Source: Muribaculaceae bacterium (GTDB lineage Bacteria; Bacteroidota; Bacteroidia; Bacteroidales; Muribaculaceae). From it: a stretch of 64,000 nt of DNA. Within the stretch, counting starts at the first letter, position 1; every line of letters begins with the position of its first letter. A program made the position numbers and the translations under genes. The stretch lies in NCBI GenBank assembly GCA_014867205.1, contig WGUO01000003.1, forward strand, positions 1 to 64,000, written 5' to 3'. Below, piece by piece: positions 9,536-17,726 of the stretch. A model generated the notes under the pieces. The model made no database searches. It was not told the origin of the DNA and was given only the letters and a program-made list of their open reading frames with translations.

Positions 9536-9587
9536 CATAAATCAGGGGCGTGAAGACAACCGGTTGTCTTCACGCCCCTGATTTATG
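9536..9587. terminator. Perfect 52-bp palindrome, bidirectional terminator
   Basis: The left arm 9536-9561 is the exact reverse complement of 9562-9587, with no spacer. It lies between two converging genes (stops at 9512 and 9601). Transcribed from either side it folds into a stem of more than 20 bp ending in an AU-rich foot, consistent with a shared transcription terminator. Confidence 0.8.
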
Positions 9588-9600
9588 CTGCCGCAGGCTG

Positions 9601-10230
9601 TCAGATTCCTACTCTGGTGAAGTGATGCTCCGTCTCAGGCGATTTCGTCTCAAACTTGAGGATCTGGCGCCCTTTGTCAGTCTCGATGTCCTCGATGACA
9701 CCGTAGCGTGAGAACTCATTTCCGACGGCGCGTGATATCTCATGACGGCAGTTCTCGACCATGATGCTCTTGATTGAGTCGAGTTTCGCGGAGGGTATTC
9801 CGGCCACATAAGCCGGAGGCAGCACTATGTCATTAGGATTAAGGTCAACCTTCATGCCGGCCAGGTCGAGGCTGAGAAGCAGGTCGTCCTGGTCATCGAC
9901 GTCATAGGTCCACCTGCCTGAGCATGTCGCCTTGGCGCGCACGCTTACGCGGAAAGGCACCCCGTCGGAATAACTGTCCGGTGCCTCCATCTTGGTTATG
10001 TCGACGTCACTGCTGAACTGCACGTTGCCGCCGTCGCGGTTCTCGTCCTGCGTGAAGTCAAGGGTCATGAGAGATGTCGCTGTCGAGGCTCCCTCGACCG
10101 AGGCCGTGATATTGTCGGGCGATACCGATTTCCAGCGGCCTATGAAACCGGGGTCGCTCGAGCAGGCGAACAGCGCTGTGATGCCGACCAGTGCGGCAAT
10201 TCCGAAAACGAGTGAAGTCAACTTATTCAT
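9601..10230 (-). CDS. Lipocalin-like lipoprotein of unknown function
   Basis: A 209-residue lipoprotein. The start at 10230 gives a normal lipoprotein signal with lipobox LFAC; in-frame codons further upstream would add 36 basic residues and are rejected. After the lipid anchor comes GFIGRWKSVSPDN, a GxW motif like the first strand of lipocalin-like folds, followed by alternating beta-strand-like segments and a helix (SIKSIMVENCRHEISRAVGNEFSRYG). The lipocalin-like assignment is weak. It is transcribed toward the shared palindromic terminator and stands alone. Confidence 0.6.
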   Translation of the reverse strand: MNKLTSLVFGIAALVGITALFACSSDPGFIGRWKSVSPDNITASVEGASTATSLMTLDFTQDENRDGGNVQFSSDVDITKMEAPDSYSDGVPFRVSVRAKATCSGRWTYDVDDQDDLLLSLDLAGMKVDLNPNDIVLPPAYVAGIPSAKLDSIKSIMVENCRHEISRAVGNEFSRYGVIEDIETDKGRQILKFETKSPETEHHFTRVGI

Positions 10231-10350
10231 AATATTCGTTTTTAATGACTGCGGAAACGGACGTCCGCCCCGGCCGGGCGCAACAAGGAGCCTTTCCTGC
10301 CTGTAATAACAATATCGCAAAGCCCATAGTTGTCTCAAATAATCTTAAAA

Positions 10351-10400
10351 ATCCCTCATTGAGGGAAGAAATCAACAAAAAACGTCCCCCAATGAGGGAT
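10351..10400. repeat. Palindromic repeat pair upstream of the MATE gene
   Basis: TCCCTCATTGAGGGA (10352-10366) is a perfect 15-bp palindrome. An 11-bp reverse-complement copy of its first half, CAATGAGGGAT, follows at 10390-10400. The pair lies in the 254-bp divergent gap between the lipoprotein gene and the MATE exporter, where an operator would be expected. The role is unproven. Confidence 0.55.
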
Positions 10401-10484
10401 AAATTAAACTATTTCTTACTGATACAACATTTGGAAGGGCGGGGCGTTCTATGGAAACGGGTCTGTTAATTTGCCCGGATTGCT

Positions 10485-11843
10485 ATGGAAAGAGATAAAC
10501 TTGACTTCGGTAGCGGACGGATAGACCGCCTGTTCCGCGCCATGTTTTTCCCTACTCTCGTAGGAATGTTGTTTAATTCGGTGCTCAACCTCTGCGACGG
10601 CATGTTCGTAGGCCATGGGGTGGGCAGTAACGCGCTGGCCGCGATCAATATCGTGGCGCCCCTGTTTCTGGTCTGTACCGGCGTGGGCCTGATGTTCGGC
10701 ATCGGCGCCTCTGTGATCGGAGGCATACGTCTTGCGGAGAACAATGTAAAGGCCGCGCGCATCATCATGACGCAGGCCTATCTGGCCGGCGGTGTGATTT
10801 TTGGACTTGTCATACTGGTGTCGCTGTTGTTCACGCGGCCTGTGCTGTACGCGTTAGGCTGCAGTCCGGCGCTTGAGGACCTTGCCACCGACTATCTGCT
10901 CTGGCTTCTGCCCGGCCTGCTGTTCTTCTATCTGCAATGCGCGGGCATGATGCTGATTCGCCTCGATGGCTCGCCCAAGTATGCCATGAGCGTACAGATA
11001 GTGGCGGCGGTGCTCAACATATTCCTCGACTGGCTGATGGTGTTCCCGCTCGGCATGGGCATCAAGGGTGCCTCGATCGCCACTTCGATATCGTGCATCG
11101 TGGCCGGACTCATGGTGCTGGCATACTTCATCTTCTTCTCCGATAAACTGAAGTTCTACCGGCTGAAGATGTCGGTGAAGTCGTTGCTTCTGTCGCTGCG
11201 CAACACCTGGTACATGATCAAGATAGGTCTTGCGACATTTATCGCCGAGTTCTCGATCGGGGTGATGATGGTGACGGGCAACTATATGTTCCTGTCGTAT
11301 CTTGGCGAGCCGGGAGTGGCTGCGTTCAGCGTGGGCTGCTACCTGTTCCCGCTGATATTCTCTATCAGTAACGCGGTGGCGCAGGCCTCGCAGCCGATCT
11401 TCAGCTACAACTATGGCGCGGGAAATGACGGCCGCGTGCGCCAGACACTCAATATCGCGCTGATCACGGCCTGCCTGTGCGGCGTGGTCATCACGGCAAC
11501 CATGTGGTTCGGCGCTCCGGCTCTGACTATGATCTTCCTGCCGCCGGGCGACGCGGCCTATACGCTTGCGGTTCAGGGGTTGCCGATACTCGGTCTCTGC
11601 GCCCTCTTCTTCGCTCTCAACATCACGTTCATCGGCTTCTACCAGAGTCGGGAGCAGGCCGGACGCTCCATCTTCTACATGCTGCTGCGTGGCGTGATAT
11701 TCATGGTGCCCGGCTTCGTGCTGCTGCCGCGCCTCTTCGGCGTGCCCGGCCTCTGGCTGGCGATACCCGTCTCCGAGTTCCTGACACTGATAGTAATTGC
11801 CGCTCTGTATCTTCTCTCCCGCAACCGCACGGGCCGCGCCTGA
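10485..11843 (+). CDS. MATE family efflux transporter
   Basis: A 452-residue integral membrane protein with twelve predicted helices and the two-fold internal repeat of the multidrug and toxic compound extrusion family (MepA-like branch). Family-typical stretches are FPTLVGMLFNSVLNLCDGMF at the N-terminus, GVGLMFGIGASV, and QASQPIFSYNYGAG at the start of the second half. Members export cationic drugs or metabolites using Na+ or H+ gradients. The start at 10485 gives the usual short cytoplasmic lead. The gene is alone on its strand, preceded by a palindrome that could be an operator. The substrate cannot be told from sequence. Confidence 0.9.
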   Translation: MERDKLDFGSGRIDRLFRAMFFPTLVGMLFNSVLNLCDGMFVGHGVGSNALAAINIVAPLFLVCTGVGLMFGIGASVIGGIRLAENNVKAARIIMTQAYLAGGVIFGLVILVSLLFTRPVLYALGCSPALEDLATDYLLWLLPGLLFFYLQCAGMMLIRLDGSPKYAMSVQIVAAVLNIFLDWLMVFPLGMGIKGASIATSISCIVAGLMVLAYFIFFSDKLKFYRLKMSVKSLLLSLRNTWYMIKIGLATFIAEFSIGVMMVTGNYMFLSYLGEPGVAAFSVGCYLFPLIFSISNAVAQASQPIFSYNYGAGNDGRVRQTLNIALITACLCGVVITATMWFGAPALTMIFLPPGDAAYTLAVQGLPILGLCALFFALNITFIGFYQSREQAGRSIFYMLLRGVIFMVPGFVLLPRLFGVPGLWLAIPVSEFLTLIVIAALYLLSRNRTGRA

Positions 11844-11869
11844 GTGCGGCACTTGCTTCAGCGGCGCAG

Positions 11870-12742
11870 TCAGTTGTTGAAGGTTCTTGTCCTGGTGTCG
11901 GTGAAGTCTGTCTGTCTGTTCCTCTCCTCGATGTCCTCGACAATCGTAATGTCGTAGTCGCCGGCGGGCTCTACCAGTCCTTTTGCCTTTGCGTCCTCAA
12001 GCATCTTCTCTATCTGCTCGCCGCGCATCAATGAGAAATCCGGGGCCTCGAAAAAGTAGTCAGACGGCACTAATTTCTGTCCGGATAAGGAGGCGTTCTT
12101 TCCGGTGCTGATTTTCATGCGCGGCCATTCGGGGTCTGTTATCAAATCGACAGAGAGTGAGCCCGGGTTGTCCGGATTGTCTGCAAACTCCACATCGGTG
12201 ATGGATCCATCCCAATAGACGATATCCTCTTGGAGATGGCCGAACCTGAAGATATTGTTAAATCCTGTCGAGACGTCGAGGCAGATGCCGTTGTCGTAGA
12301 TATAGAATACGTTCACCTCAGGCTGCCAGCAGCCGGTCTCGTCATCTTCAGGCATGATATGGCGGCAGCCGATGCTGAACTGTGTGGAATTGGGAGCAGG
12401 CTTGGGGAAGCCTACCGTCATCTCGGGGCAGATATACTTTGCCGAGACGAACAGAGATTCTGTCTGGTCATAGGTCGCGCCGTCGAATACCTCGACCCAG
12501 TCGCGGTCAACGGGTGAGTACCTTCCGACCAGTCGGTGGGTGGTGCATACAGTCAGTCTGTTGCCGTATTGGTCTGTCGCTATGGGTGCATTGACGCCTG
12601 GGGCGGTGCGGACGTTAACATTGTCGGCGGTGGGCTTGCAGAAGAATGTCTCCCAGTCGACTGCCACGAAATGCGGGTCCCCGGCCAGCAGGGATACCGA
12701 TGACAGCAGTAAGGTAGCGGGAGAGAGTAGGGCCTTGTTCAT
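11870..12742 (-). CDS. Secreted SH3-domain protein, function unknown
   Basis: A 290-residue exported protein starting at 12742, which gives a standard signal peptide; the longer in-frame start at 12808 would overlap the upstream gene. Residues about 35-85 form a bacterial SH3 domain with the diagnostic DNVNVRTAPGVNAPI segment. The rest is beta-rich, with many aromatic and acidic residues, and is not recognised. It follows a second SH3-domain secreted protein on the same strand by 62 bp, so the two form an operon. Bacterial SH3 domains often bind peptidoglycan or cell-surface ligands, but no catalytic domain is attached here. Confidence 0.65.
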   Translation of the reverse strand: MNKALLSPATLLLSSVSLLAGDPHFVAVDWETFFCKPTADNVNVRTAPGVNAPIATDQYGNRLTVCTTHRLVGRYSPVDRDWVEVFDGATYDQTESLFVSAKYICPEMTVGFPKPAPNSTQFSIGCRHIMPEDDETGCWQPEVNVFYIYDNGICLDVSTGFNNIFRFGHLQEDIVYWDGSITDVEFADNPDNPGSLSVDLITDPEWPRMKISTGKNASLSGQKLVPSDYFFEAPDFSLMRGEQIEKMLEDAKAKGLVEPAGDYDITIVEDIEERNRQTDFTDTRTRTFNN

Positions 12743-12804
12743 AATTCGTGGCTGTTTTAAGATCGATATGCAGGAGCCGTGTACAGGTGCACCGGGTCTG
12801 TCGG

Positions 12805-13407
12805 TCACTCGTATTCAGAGTAAACCGCTCCGTCGAAATAGATGGTATTGCCAAATTCGTCGAAGCCAACCGGAACCGGGGTGTCGAGCGGAGACATCTC
12901 CTCCATGATGTCGGCAAGGGGAGAGGTCGCGTCGACCCATGTGCCGGCGGCGTGGGTGGCGACCAGAGTGCCATCCTTGCGGTCAGCGACAAAGCAACTC
13001 GTCTCAGCGGGGAGGTTCTCGCGCATCCATGTGGTTGTGATCAGCGCATGCGCGGCATCGATGGGCTCAATCAGCAGAGAGCCCTGAAAGCGTATACGGT
13101 CGAGCGGCTCGCTCGAAGTAATTTCTTTGCCGAACATTTCCTCGGGGATGATGGCGTCGCAGGTTGAGGCGACCTCCTGCGATACGTATGCCTCCTTGCC
13201 GTCGTTGATGACGCGGTACCAGCCGTCGAGTTCCTCGACGCAGGGGAGCAGGGCGGCCTTTGCGAGGGTTCCGGCCTTTGCGGCCGTCTTCGACGGCGCG
13301 GTACGCAGGTTGACGTTGCCGTCGTTTGAGTGTACGTAGAGAGTCTGGGCCATGCAGGCTGAGGAGGCGAGCAGGGCCGCCATAACGATTGCTGACAGTT
13401 TCTTCAT
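12805..13407 (-). CDS. Secreted SH3-domain protein, function unknown
   Basis: A 200-residue exported protein with a signal peptide (about 1-20) and an SH3_3-type domain carrying GNVNLRTAPSKTAAKAGTL, then GWYRVINDGKEAYVS. The C-terminal half (about 90-200) is unassigned. Its end, GFDEFGNTIYFDGAVYSEYE, is acidic and aromatic. It is the first gene of a pair with the 11870-12742 gene, which shares the same N-terminal domain, suggesting duplication followed by divergence. The upstream DNA contains three 13-bp tandem repeats and a large hairpin element. Confidence 0.65.
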   Translation of the reverse strand: MKKLSAIVMAALLASSACMAQTLYVHSNDGNVNLRTAPSKTAAKAGTLAKAALLPCVEELDGWYRVINDGKEAYVSQEVASTCDAIIPEEMFGKEITSSEPLDRIRFQGSLLIEPIDAAHALITTTWMRENLPAETSCFVADRKDGTLVATHAAGTWVDATSPLADIMEEMSPLDTPVPVGFDEFGNTIYFDGAVYSEYE

Positions 13408-13532
13408 ATTGTCGTCTTAAGTTGAGGAAGTCAGTGACCGTAAGCCACCGGCCTTCGTGTGAAAATTATGGCATAAAGTTACAAAAAAATCTGAAACCAA
13501 CCAATCAAGCACCCATTTTAGAATATTTATTT

Positions 13533-13571
13533 CCGGAAAAGTGTGCCGGAAAAGTGTGCCGGAAAAGTGTG
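13533..13571. repeat. Three perfect 13-bp tandem repeats
   Basis: Unit CCGGAAAAGTGTG occurs three times without interruption (13533-13545, 13546-13558, 13559-13571), upstream of the SH3 gene pair and just before the hairpin element. Confidence 0.95.
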
Positions 13572-13625
13572 GATACACCATTATTTTTCTCTATGACACC
13601 GAGTTCGTAAAGTAATTCATAGATG

Positions 13626-14055
13626 TAATGTCACTAAAATAAGCCGAAATTTAGATATTTATGAACAGAACATTGAGACATAATGAAGCGTAGTGTCACC
13701 TGTGCGGGAGTCTGCAAGACTCCGACCATCAGTAGCCGGGTACACGGCGACAAAATGCGCGGCGCAAGCCGATAACGCATTTCGTCGTCGTGTGCCCGGT
13801 AGAAGAATAGATAATATATGTCTGGAGGACATCTCGTTACATCGTGAAGAGGCTCTGTGCCGAAGTCGTTGGAACTGTAACGAGGTGTCTTGCCAGACAC
13901 ATGCGTTCTTATCGTCTTCCGGGCATACGAACCGAGAAAATGCTTTCGCAGCAAGTTGCGGCATTTTCTCGGTTCGTGTGCCCGGCTACTCATGCTCGAG
14001 GTCTTTACAGACCTCTGCACAGGTAGAGGCCTGAACCGTTATTTTAGTGACATTA
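13626..14055. mobile_element. 430-bp hairpin-rich element with 17-bp terminal inverted repeats (MITE-like)
   Basis: The ends are perfect 17-bp inverted repeats (13626-13642 and 14039-14055). Inside are three long hairpins: 13736-13799 (24-bp arms, 21 matches), 13816-13902 (about 26-bp arms, about 3 mismatches) and 13919-13985 (25-bp arms, 24 matches). There are also smaller stems at 13708-13724 and 13998-14015, and a 7-bp outer stem (13699-13705 with 14017-14023). Almost all mismatches in the stems are transitions, compatible with G-U pairs in RNA. Only short spurious reading frames exist. It could be a nonautonomous transposable element, a REP-like palindromic cluster, or a structured RNA. 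No target-site duplication was obvious. Confidence 0.6.
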
Positions 14056-14116
14056 GGGTTATAGCACCGAGCATATAATCATGAATTAAGGGTTATACCC
14101 CGAGCATATAATTATG
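14055..14116. repeat. Imperfect direct repeat, period 34 bp
   Basis: Two copies of about 28 bp (14055-14083 and 14089-14116) share GGGTTATA, CCGAGCATATAAT and a terminal ATG-like tail. They lie between the hairpin element and the terminator of the gene at 14191. Confidence 0.7.
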
Positions 14117-14144
14117 GGGCGTATCCCGGCAGGATACGCCCCAT
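14114..14144 (-). terminator. Terminator of the SusE/F-like gene
   Basis: A perfect 13-bp stem (14114-14126 with 14132-14144) and 5-nt loop, 46 bp past the minus-strand stop at 14191. It is followed on that strand by an AT-rich run. Confidence 0.75.
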
Positions 14145-14190
14145 GGTGATCGATCGGACTATGGCCCGATTGAATTTCCGTGGTGGATGG

Positions 14191-16011
14191 TTATTTCACG
14201 GTCTCGAGGCGAGACTTGCCGTCGATGACGTGGATGTAGATGCCCGCCTCGGGCTTCTCGACCTTCAGGCCCTGAAGGTTGTACCATCTCTCCTCCTGCA
14301 CGCCCATGTCGACTGGAATGTCTTCGACACCGTTGTTGTCGGTCTTCTCAAGACGCAGTCTCATCGTGTTGACGTTGACTGTCATCTTAACCCAACTTGG
14401 CATCCACACATAGTCAGGAGCCGAACAGGGACCCCAGTTGCCCAGACCACGGTTTACGATGTCCAGTACCTGCGGACCCTCGCTCAGGTTGACAGGCATA
14501 CAGCGGAAGTCTTCCGGATACGAACCCAGACTTGCCGTTTTAGTCCAGCCAAGCAACTCATAGAAGAAGCGGAACTGAGGCAGATTGTCGATGTCGGGCT
14601 CTGTGTTATCCGTATCCTTGCGAACCCAGAAGGTGCCCTCGAACACACCCGGCTCAACCTTCCTCAGGCGGAAATACTTGTCGTAAGTCTCCTGATTGGC
14701 TTTCGAGGGTGACAAGAAGTCATTTGCAACCTCGCCGGAAACGACATTACCGCAGACATACATCTGTTCCGCATCGACAGGCACGCCGTAATATGCGAGA
14801 TCAATATCGACCGTGCTGCTTGCCAGGTCGAAAGAGGCGGACAACAAGCCTCCCTTCGGGAAGCGCAACCCTACCGGGTTGCCACCCTTTACCAGCGGCA
14901 GTCGGCCTGACAGTTTGTCCTCATTGAAGCCTTCCTCGTAAAGCGATGTCGATATACCCCAGCAATTGGCCGGATCGGGATTGAAGCTATTCTCGCTGGT
15001 AAGCGTAAGGCGCACATTGCTATTGGAATCCACTTGGTAAGAATCTGAGATATTAATAAAATTTTCATAGGGGTATAGTTCCGATATTCCTCCGCGATTT
15101 ACAATTATATACAGAGTCTGGGGAACGCTGACTGACGGTGTGTCGATGGGCTTGAAGCTGACCAGGTTGTTATTGCCGGTAGAACTGTAGGAGGCTATGA
15201 GTTGGTAAGATCCACCCTTCCAGTCGTTGATACTTATAGTACCATCGCGGGGGTCGGCCACGGCACGCCATTCGCCATAGATATGGTAGGTATAGGCCTT
15301 GTCATTGACGTTATAGAGAGTGAACGGGCAGTCATCCTCAGCGTCGGTGACGAAAACATAGCATTTTTTTTCAACGCGGTCATAGCGGCAAAGAGCCATT
15401 TCGATGTCGCCGGCCGGAGTTTCGATCTCATCCTTCGTACGGTTGCCGTTTCCGATTGGACTGAGTTTGCGGGCGCCGTTGTCGGAATCAGCAGTCGGGA
15501 GTTGCCAGCCGTTGAACTCGCCGATCATATAGAACTCGGATGTAGCCGGCTTATCGGGCTGGGCGGCGCCGGACATCTTCAGAAGCGGATGCCACTCATT
15601 ATTCTCATTCACCCATTCGATCGACATGTCGAGGGTGCCTCCCTGCCAGTTGTTGAGAGCGACATTTGCACTGAAGGAACTGCCAAGCAGGGTAGGGGTG
15701 GGGGTATTGTAGACATCGACCTGACCTTCCTCGCAGCCGAAATAGATATCGGTGTCTGCCCAGGAGCCCGGATCGGAGAACACCTTGAATTCTACGGAGG
15801 TGTCCTGCAGATCGAAAGACCCGGTGTAGATGCCATCACCATCGGGGTCGGTGAGTTTATACTGCCAGTCGGAGGCGAGTTCCTCGGTTGCGGGATATTC
15901 CCAGCCTGTCATGCTGCCGACGAGGTAGAAGGCCTCGTTGGCGGGTTTCTGCGCGAGCATTGCAGCTGCAGAGCATAGACACAGAGCACAAAGGGATAGA
16001 GTTCTTTTCAT
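14191..16011 (-). CDS. SusE/SusF-like outer-surface glycan-binding protein
   Basis: A 606-residue exported protein with a signal peptide (about 1-21). Two related N-terminal modules begin with EAFYLVGSMTGWEYP (about residue 26) and SEFYMIGEFNGWQLP (about 170), the opening strand of SusE/SusF-type starch-binding domains. Further beta-rich domains follow. The C-terminus, ERWYNLQGLKVEKPEAGIYI, resembles the conserved tail of Bacteroidota secreted proteins (T9SS-like). The cysteine-rich signal region lacks a clear lipobox, unlike true SusE/F. No SusC/SusD pair is adjacent, so it is an orphan. Carbohydrate binding is inferred from the repeated modules. Confidence 0.6.
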   Translation of the reverse strand: MKRTLSLCALCLCSAAAMLAQKPANEAFYLVGSMTGWEYPATEELASDWQYKLTDPDGDGIYTGSFDLQDTSVEFKVFSDPGSWADTDIYFGCEEGQVDVYNTPTPTLLGSSFSANVALNNWQGGTLDMSIEWVNENNEWHPLLKMSGAAQPDKPATSEFYMIGEFNGWQLPTADSDNGARKLSPIGNGNRTKDEIETPAGDIEMALCRYDRVEKKCYVFVTDAEDDCPFTLYNVNDKAYTYHIYGEWRAVADPRDGTISINDWKGGSYQLIASYSSTGNNNLVSFKPIDTPSVSVPQTLYIIVNRGGISELYPYENFINISDSYQVDSNSNVRLTLTSENSFNPDPANCWGISTSLYEEGFNEDKLSGRLPLVKGGNPVGLRFPKGGLLSASFDLASSTVDIDLAYYGVPVDAEQMYVCGNVVSGEVANDFLSPSKANQETYDKYFRLRKVEPGVFEGTFWVRKDTDNTEPDIDNLPQFRFFYELLGWTKTASLGSYPEDFRCMPVNLSEGPQVLDIVNRGLGNWGPCSAPDYVWMPSWVKMTVNVNTMRLRLEKTDNNGVEDIPVDMGVQEERWYNLQGLKVEKPEAGIYIHVIDGKSRLETVK

Positions 16012-16163
16012 TGTCTATAAAAGTTAAAAAGTTGATAAATATAGTTCAGACCGTAAAATTACAAAAAATATCCAAACGGTTTATAATCCGGGGCAAATAA
16101 ATTTTCGGCGTATTCCGGTAGTCTGCTTTTAGTTCCGATTGCTACCCGTACACAGTAAGACCC

Positions 16164-16255
16164 TAAAAAGTGAGATTTTGTAGGTTTTCCCGGAAATAAA
16201 AAGTGAGATTTTGTAGGTTTTCCCGGAAATAAAAAGTGAGATTTTGTAGGTTTTC
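16164..16255. repeat. Three 33-bp tandem repeats upstream of the AAA ATPase promoter
   Basis: Period 33 bp: copies start at 16164, 16197 and 16230, the last one truncated at 26 bp. The shared core is AAAAAGTGAGATTTTGTAGG. The array ends 12 bp before the -33 element of the promoter at 16267-16298, a position expected for regulator binding. The rest of the 300-bp gap 16012-16311 shows nothing else recognisable. Confidence 0.9.
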
Positions 16256-16266
16256 TTACATTAAAA

Positions 16267-16298
16267 TTTTGCGGAATGGTATTAAATGCTTAAATTTG
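16267..16298 (+). promoter_or_regulatory. Bacteroidota promoter of the AAA/DUF4143 gene
   Basis: TTTTG at 16267-16271, a 19-bp spacer, then TAAATTTG at 16291-16298. This is a near-ideal match to the Bacteroidota consensus. The predicted start about 16305 leaves a very short leader before ATG 16312. Confidence 0.75.
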
Positions 16299-16311
16299 CG
16301 ATAATTACAGA

Positions 16312-17661
16312 ATGACTATCGAGATGAGGATATTCAGACGAAAAATATACTCCCAAATGTTGGAGTGGAAACAGAAGCGTGACGGCTCGACTGCGTTACT
16401 AATCAAAGGTGCGCGGCGTGTCGGTAAATCGACTATTGCGGAGGAGTTTGCTAAAAATGAGTATGAAAGTTATATCGCGGTAGATTTCGCCGATGCCCCG
16501 GCGGCAGTGTGGGAGGCCGTCAAAAACATCTCAGACCGCGACAACTTCTTCATGCAACTCCAGTTTATATATGGCGTGCAGCTGAAGGAACGCAAATCGG
16601 TGATAATCTTCGACGAGATACAGAAGTGTCCCGAAGTCAGGCAGGCTATCAAGTATCTGGTCAAAGACCATAGATATGACTATATCGAGACCGGTTCGTT
16701 GCTATCAATCAAAAAGAATACCATCGGAATTGTGATCCCCAGCGAGGAGACGCGCCTTACCATGTATCCGATGGACTATGAGGAATTCGAGTGGGCATTG
16801 GGTAACGGCGGCAATATGCCGCTTCTGAGACAGATGTTCGAGTCGCATAAGCCATTTGGCGACGCTGTAGTCAGGGATCTGCTCCGCAAATTCCGCTTGT
16901 ATATGCTCGTCGGGGGGATGCCCCAGGCGGTAGAGACCTATCTCGATACAAATAATCTGGGAGAAGTGGATTCGAAAAAGCGGGAAATAATCGAACTCTA
17001 CCTTGATGATTTTGAAAAGATAGATCCTACCGGTAAGGCAGCACGTCTCTTTAAGTCCATACCGGCTCAACTCGCAAAGAACGCCTCGCGTTTCCAGTCG
17101 CGTACGATAATAGGATATGGGATGGAAGATGACAAGAGTGCCGAATTGCTGAAGGAAATGGAGGACAGTCTGACCGTCAATATATCCCATCATGCGAACG
17201 ACCCCAATGTCGGCCTCGCGCTCCACGCAGATTATGACCGTTACAAGATGTATCTGGCCGACACCGGGCTTTTCATAACGCTCGCTTTCTGGGACCGGAA
17301 TGCCTCTGACAATCTGATATACCGGAAATTGCTGTCTGACAAACTTTCGGCCGACCTCGGCTATGTCTATGAAAACATCGTGGCTCAGATATTGACCGCT
17401 AACGGCCATCAACTCTATTATTACACCTGGCCAACAGAAAATGGCAAGCGCAACTATGAGATTGATTTCATTCTGACGCGGGGAAACAAAATATGTCCGG
17501 TCGAGGTAAAATCATCCGGATACAAGACACATGCTTCTCTTGATGCCTTCAAGGTGAAATATTCCGACAGGATCTTGTGGAACTATCTTGTATATACAAA
17601 AGACCAGCGTCGGGAAGGTGACATTATCCTCCTCCCGGTCTTCCTTTCGATTTTCCTCTAA
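16312..17661 (+). CDS. AAA_14/DUF4143 ATP-binding protein
   Basis: A 449-residue cytoplasmic ATPase of the widespread AAA_14 plus DUF4143 type. Walker A is GARRVGKST (33-41); Walker B is IIFDEIQ (Asp101-Glu102). The C-terminal DUF4143 part carries the nuclease-like strand pattern YEIDFILTRGNKICPVEVKSS, that is D-x(n)-E-x-K, before the end. These proteins are common in several copies per genome, with unknown roles; toxin-like, regulatory and transport functions have been proposed. ATG 16312 and ATG 16324 are both possible starts. A 12-bp perfect inverted repeat (17628-17639 with 17661-17672) brackets the stop codon. Confidence 0.85.
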   Translation: MTIEMRIFRRKIYSQMLEWKQKRDGSTALLIKGARRVGKSTIAEEFAKNEYESYIAVDFADAPAAVWEAVKNISDRDNFFMQLQFIYGVQLKERKSVIIFDEIQKCPEVRQAIKYLVKDHRYDYIETGSLLSIKKNTIGIVIPSEETRLTMYPMDYEEFEWALGNGGNMPLLRQMFESHKPFGDAVVRDLLRKFRLYMLVGGMPQAVETYLDTNNLGEVDSKKREIIELYLDDFEKIDPTGKAARLFKSIPAQLAKNASRFQSRTIIGYGMEDDKSAELLKEMEDSLTVNISHHANDPNVGLALHADYDRYKMYLADTGLFITLAFWDRNASDNLIYRKLLSDKLSADLGYVYENIVAQILTANGHQLYYYTWPTENGKRNYEIDFILTRGNKICPVEVKSSGYKTHASLDAFKVKYSDRILWNYLVYTKDQRREGDIILLPVFLSIFL

Positions 17662-17672
17662 CCGGGAGGAGG
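17628..17672. terminator. Inverted repeat spanning the stop codon of the AAA gene
   Basis: A perfect 12-bp stem (17628-17639 with 17661-17672) with a 21-nt loop that contains the end of the coding region. There is no T tract, so a factor-independent terminator is uncertain; it may instead stabilise the transcript end. Confidence 0.45.
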
Positions 17673-17726
17673 TAATGAGTGTGTCGGGATCAGCGCGAAG
17701 AAATAGTGATTTGGGTCATGGGGCTA

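Noticed and set aside
10854..11852. 332-residue open frame on the minus strand
   Set aside because: Antisense to the MATE transporter; very rich in Glu, Arg, His and Gln, typical of a reversed membrane-protein gene.
13634..14078. Several short frames inside the hairpin element
   Set aside because: They arise from the inverted repeats themselves, overlap each other on both strands and match no protein pattern.
16164..16255. CRISPR array
   Set aside because: The 33-bp units are directly abutting with no unique spacers, and no cas gene is present.
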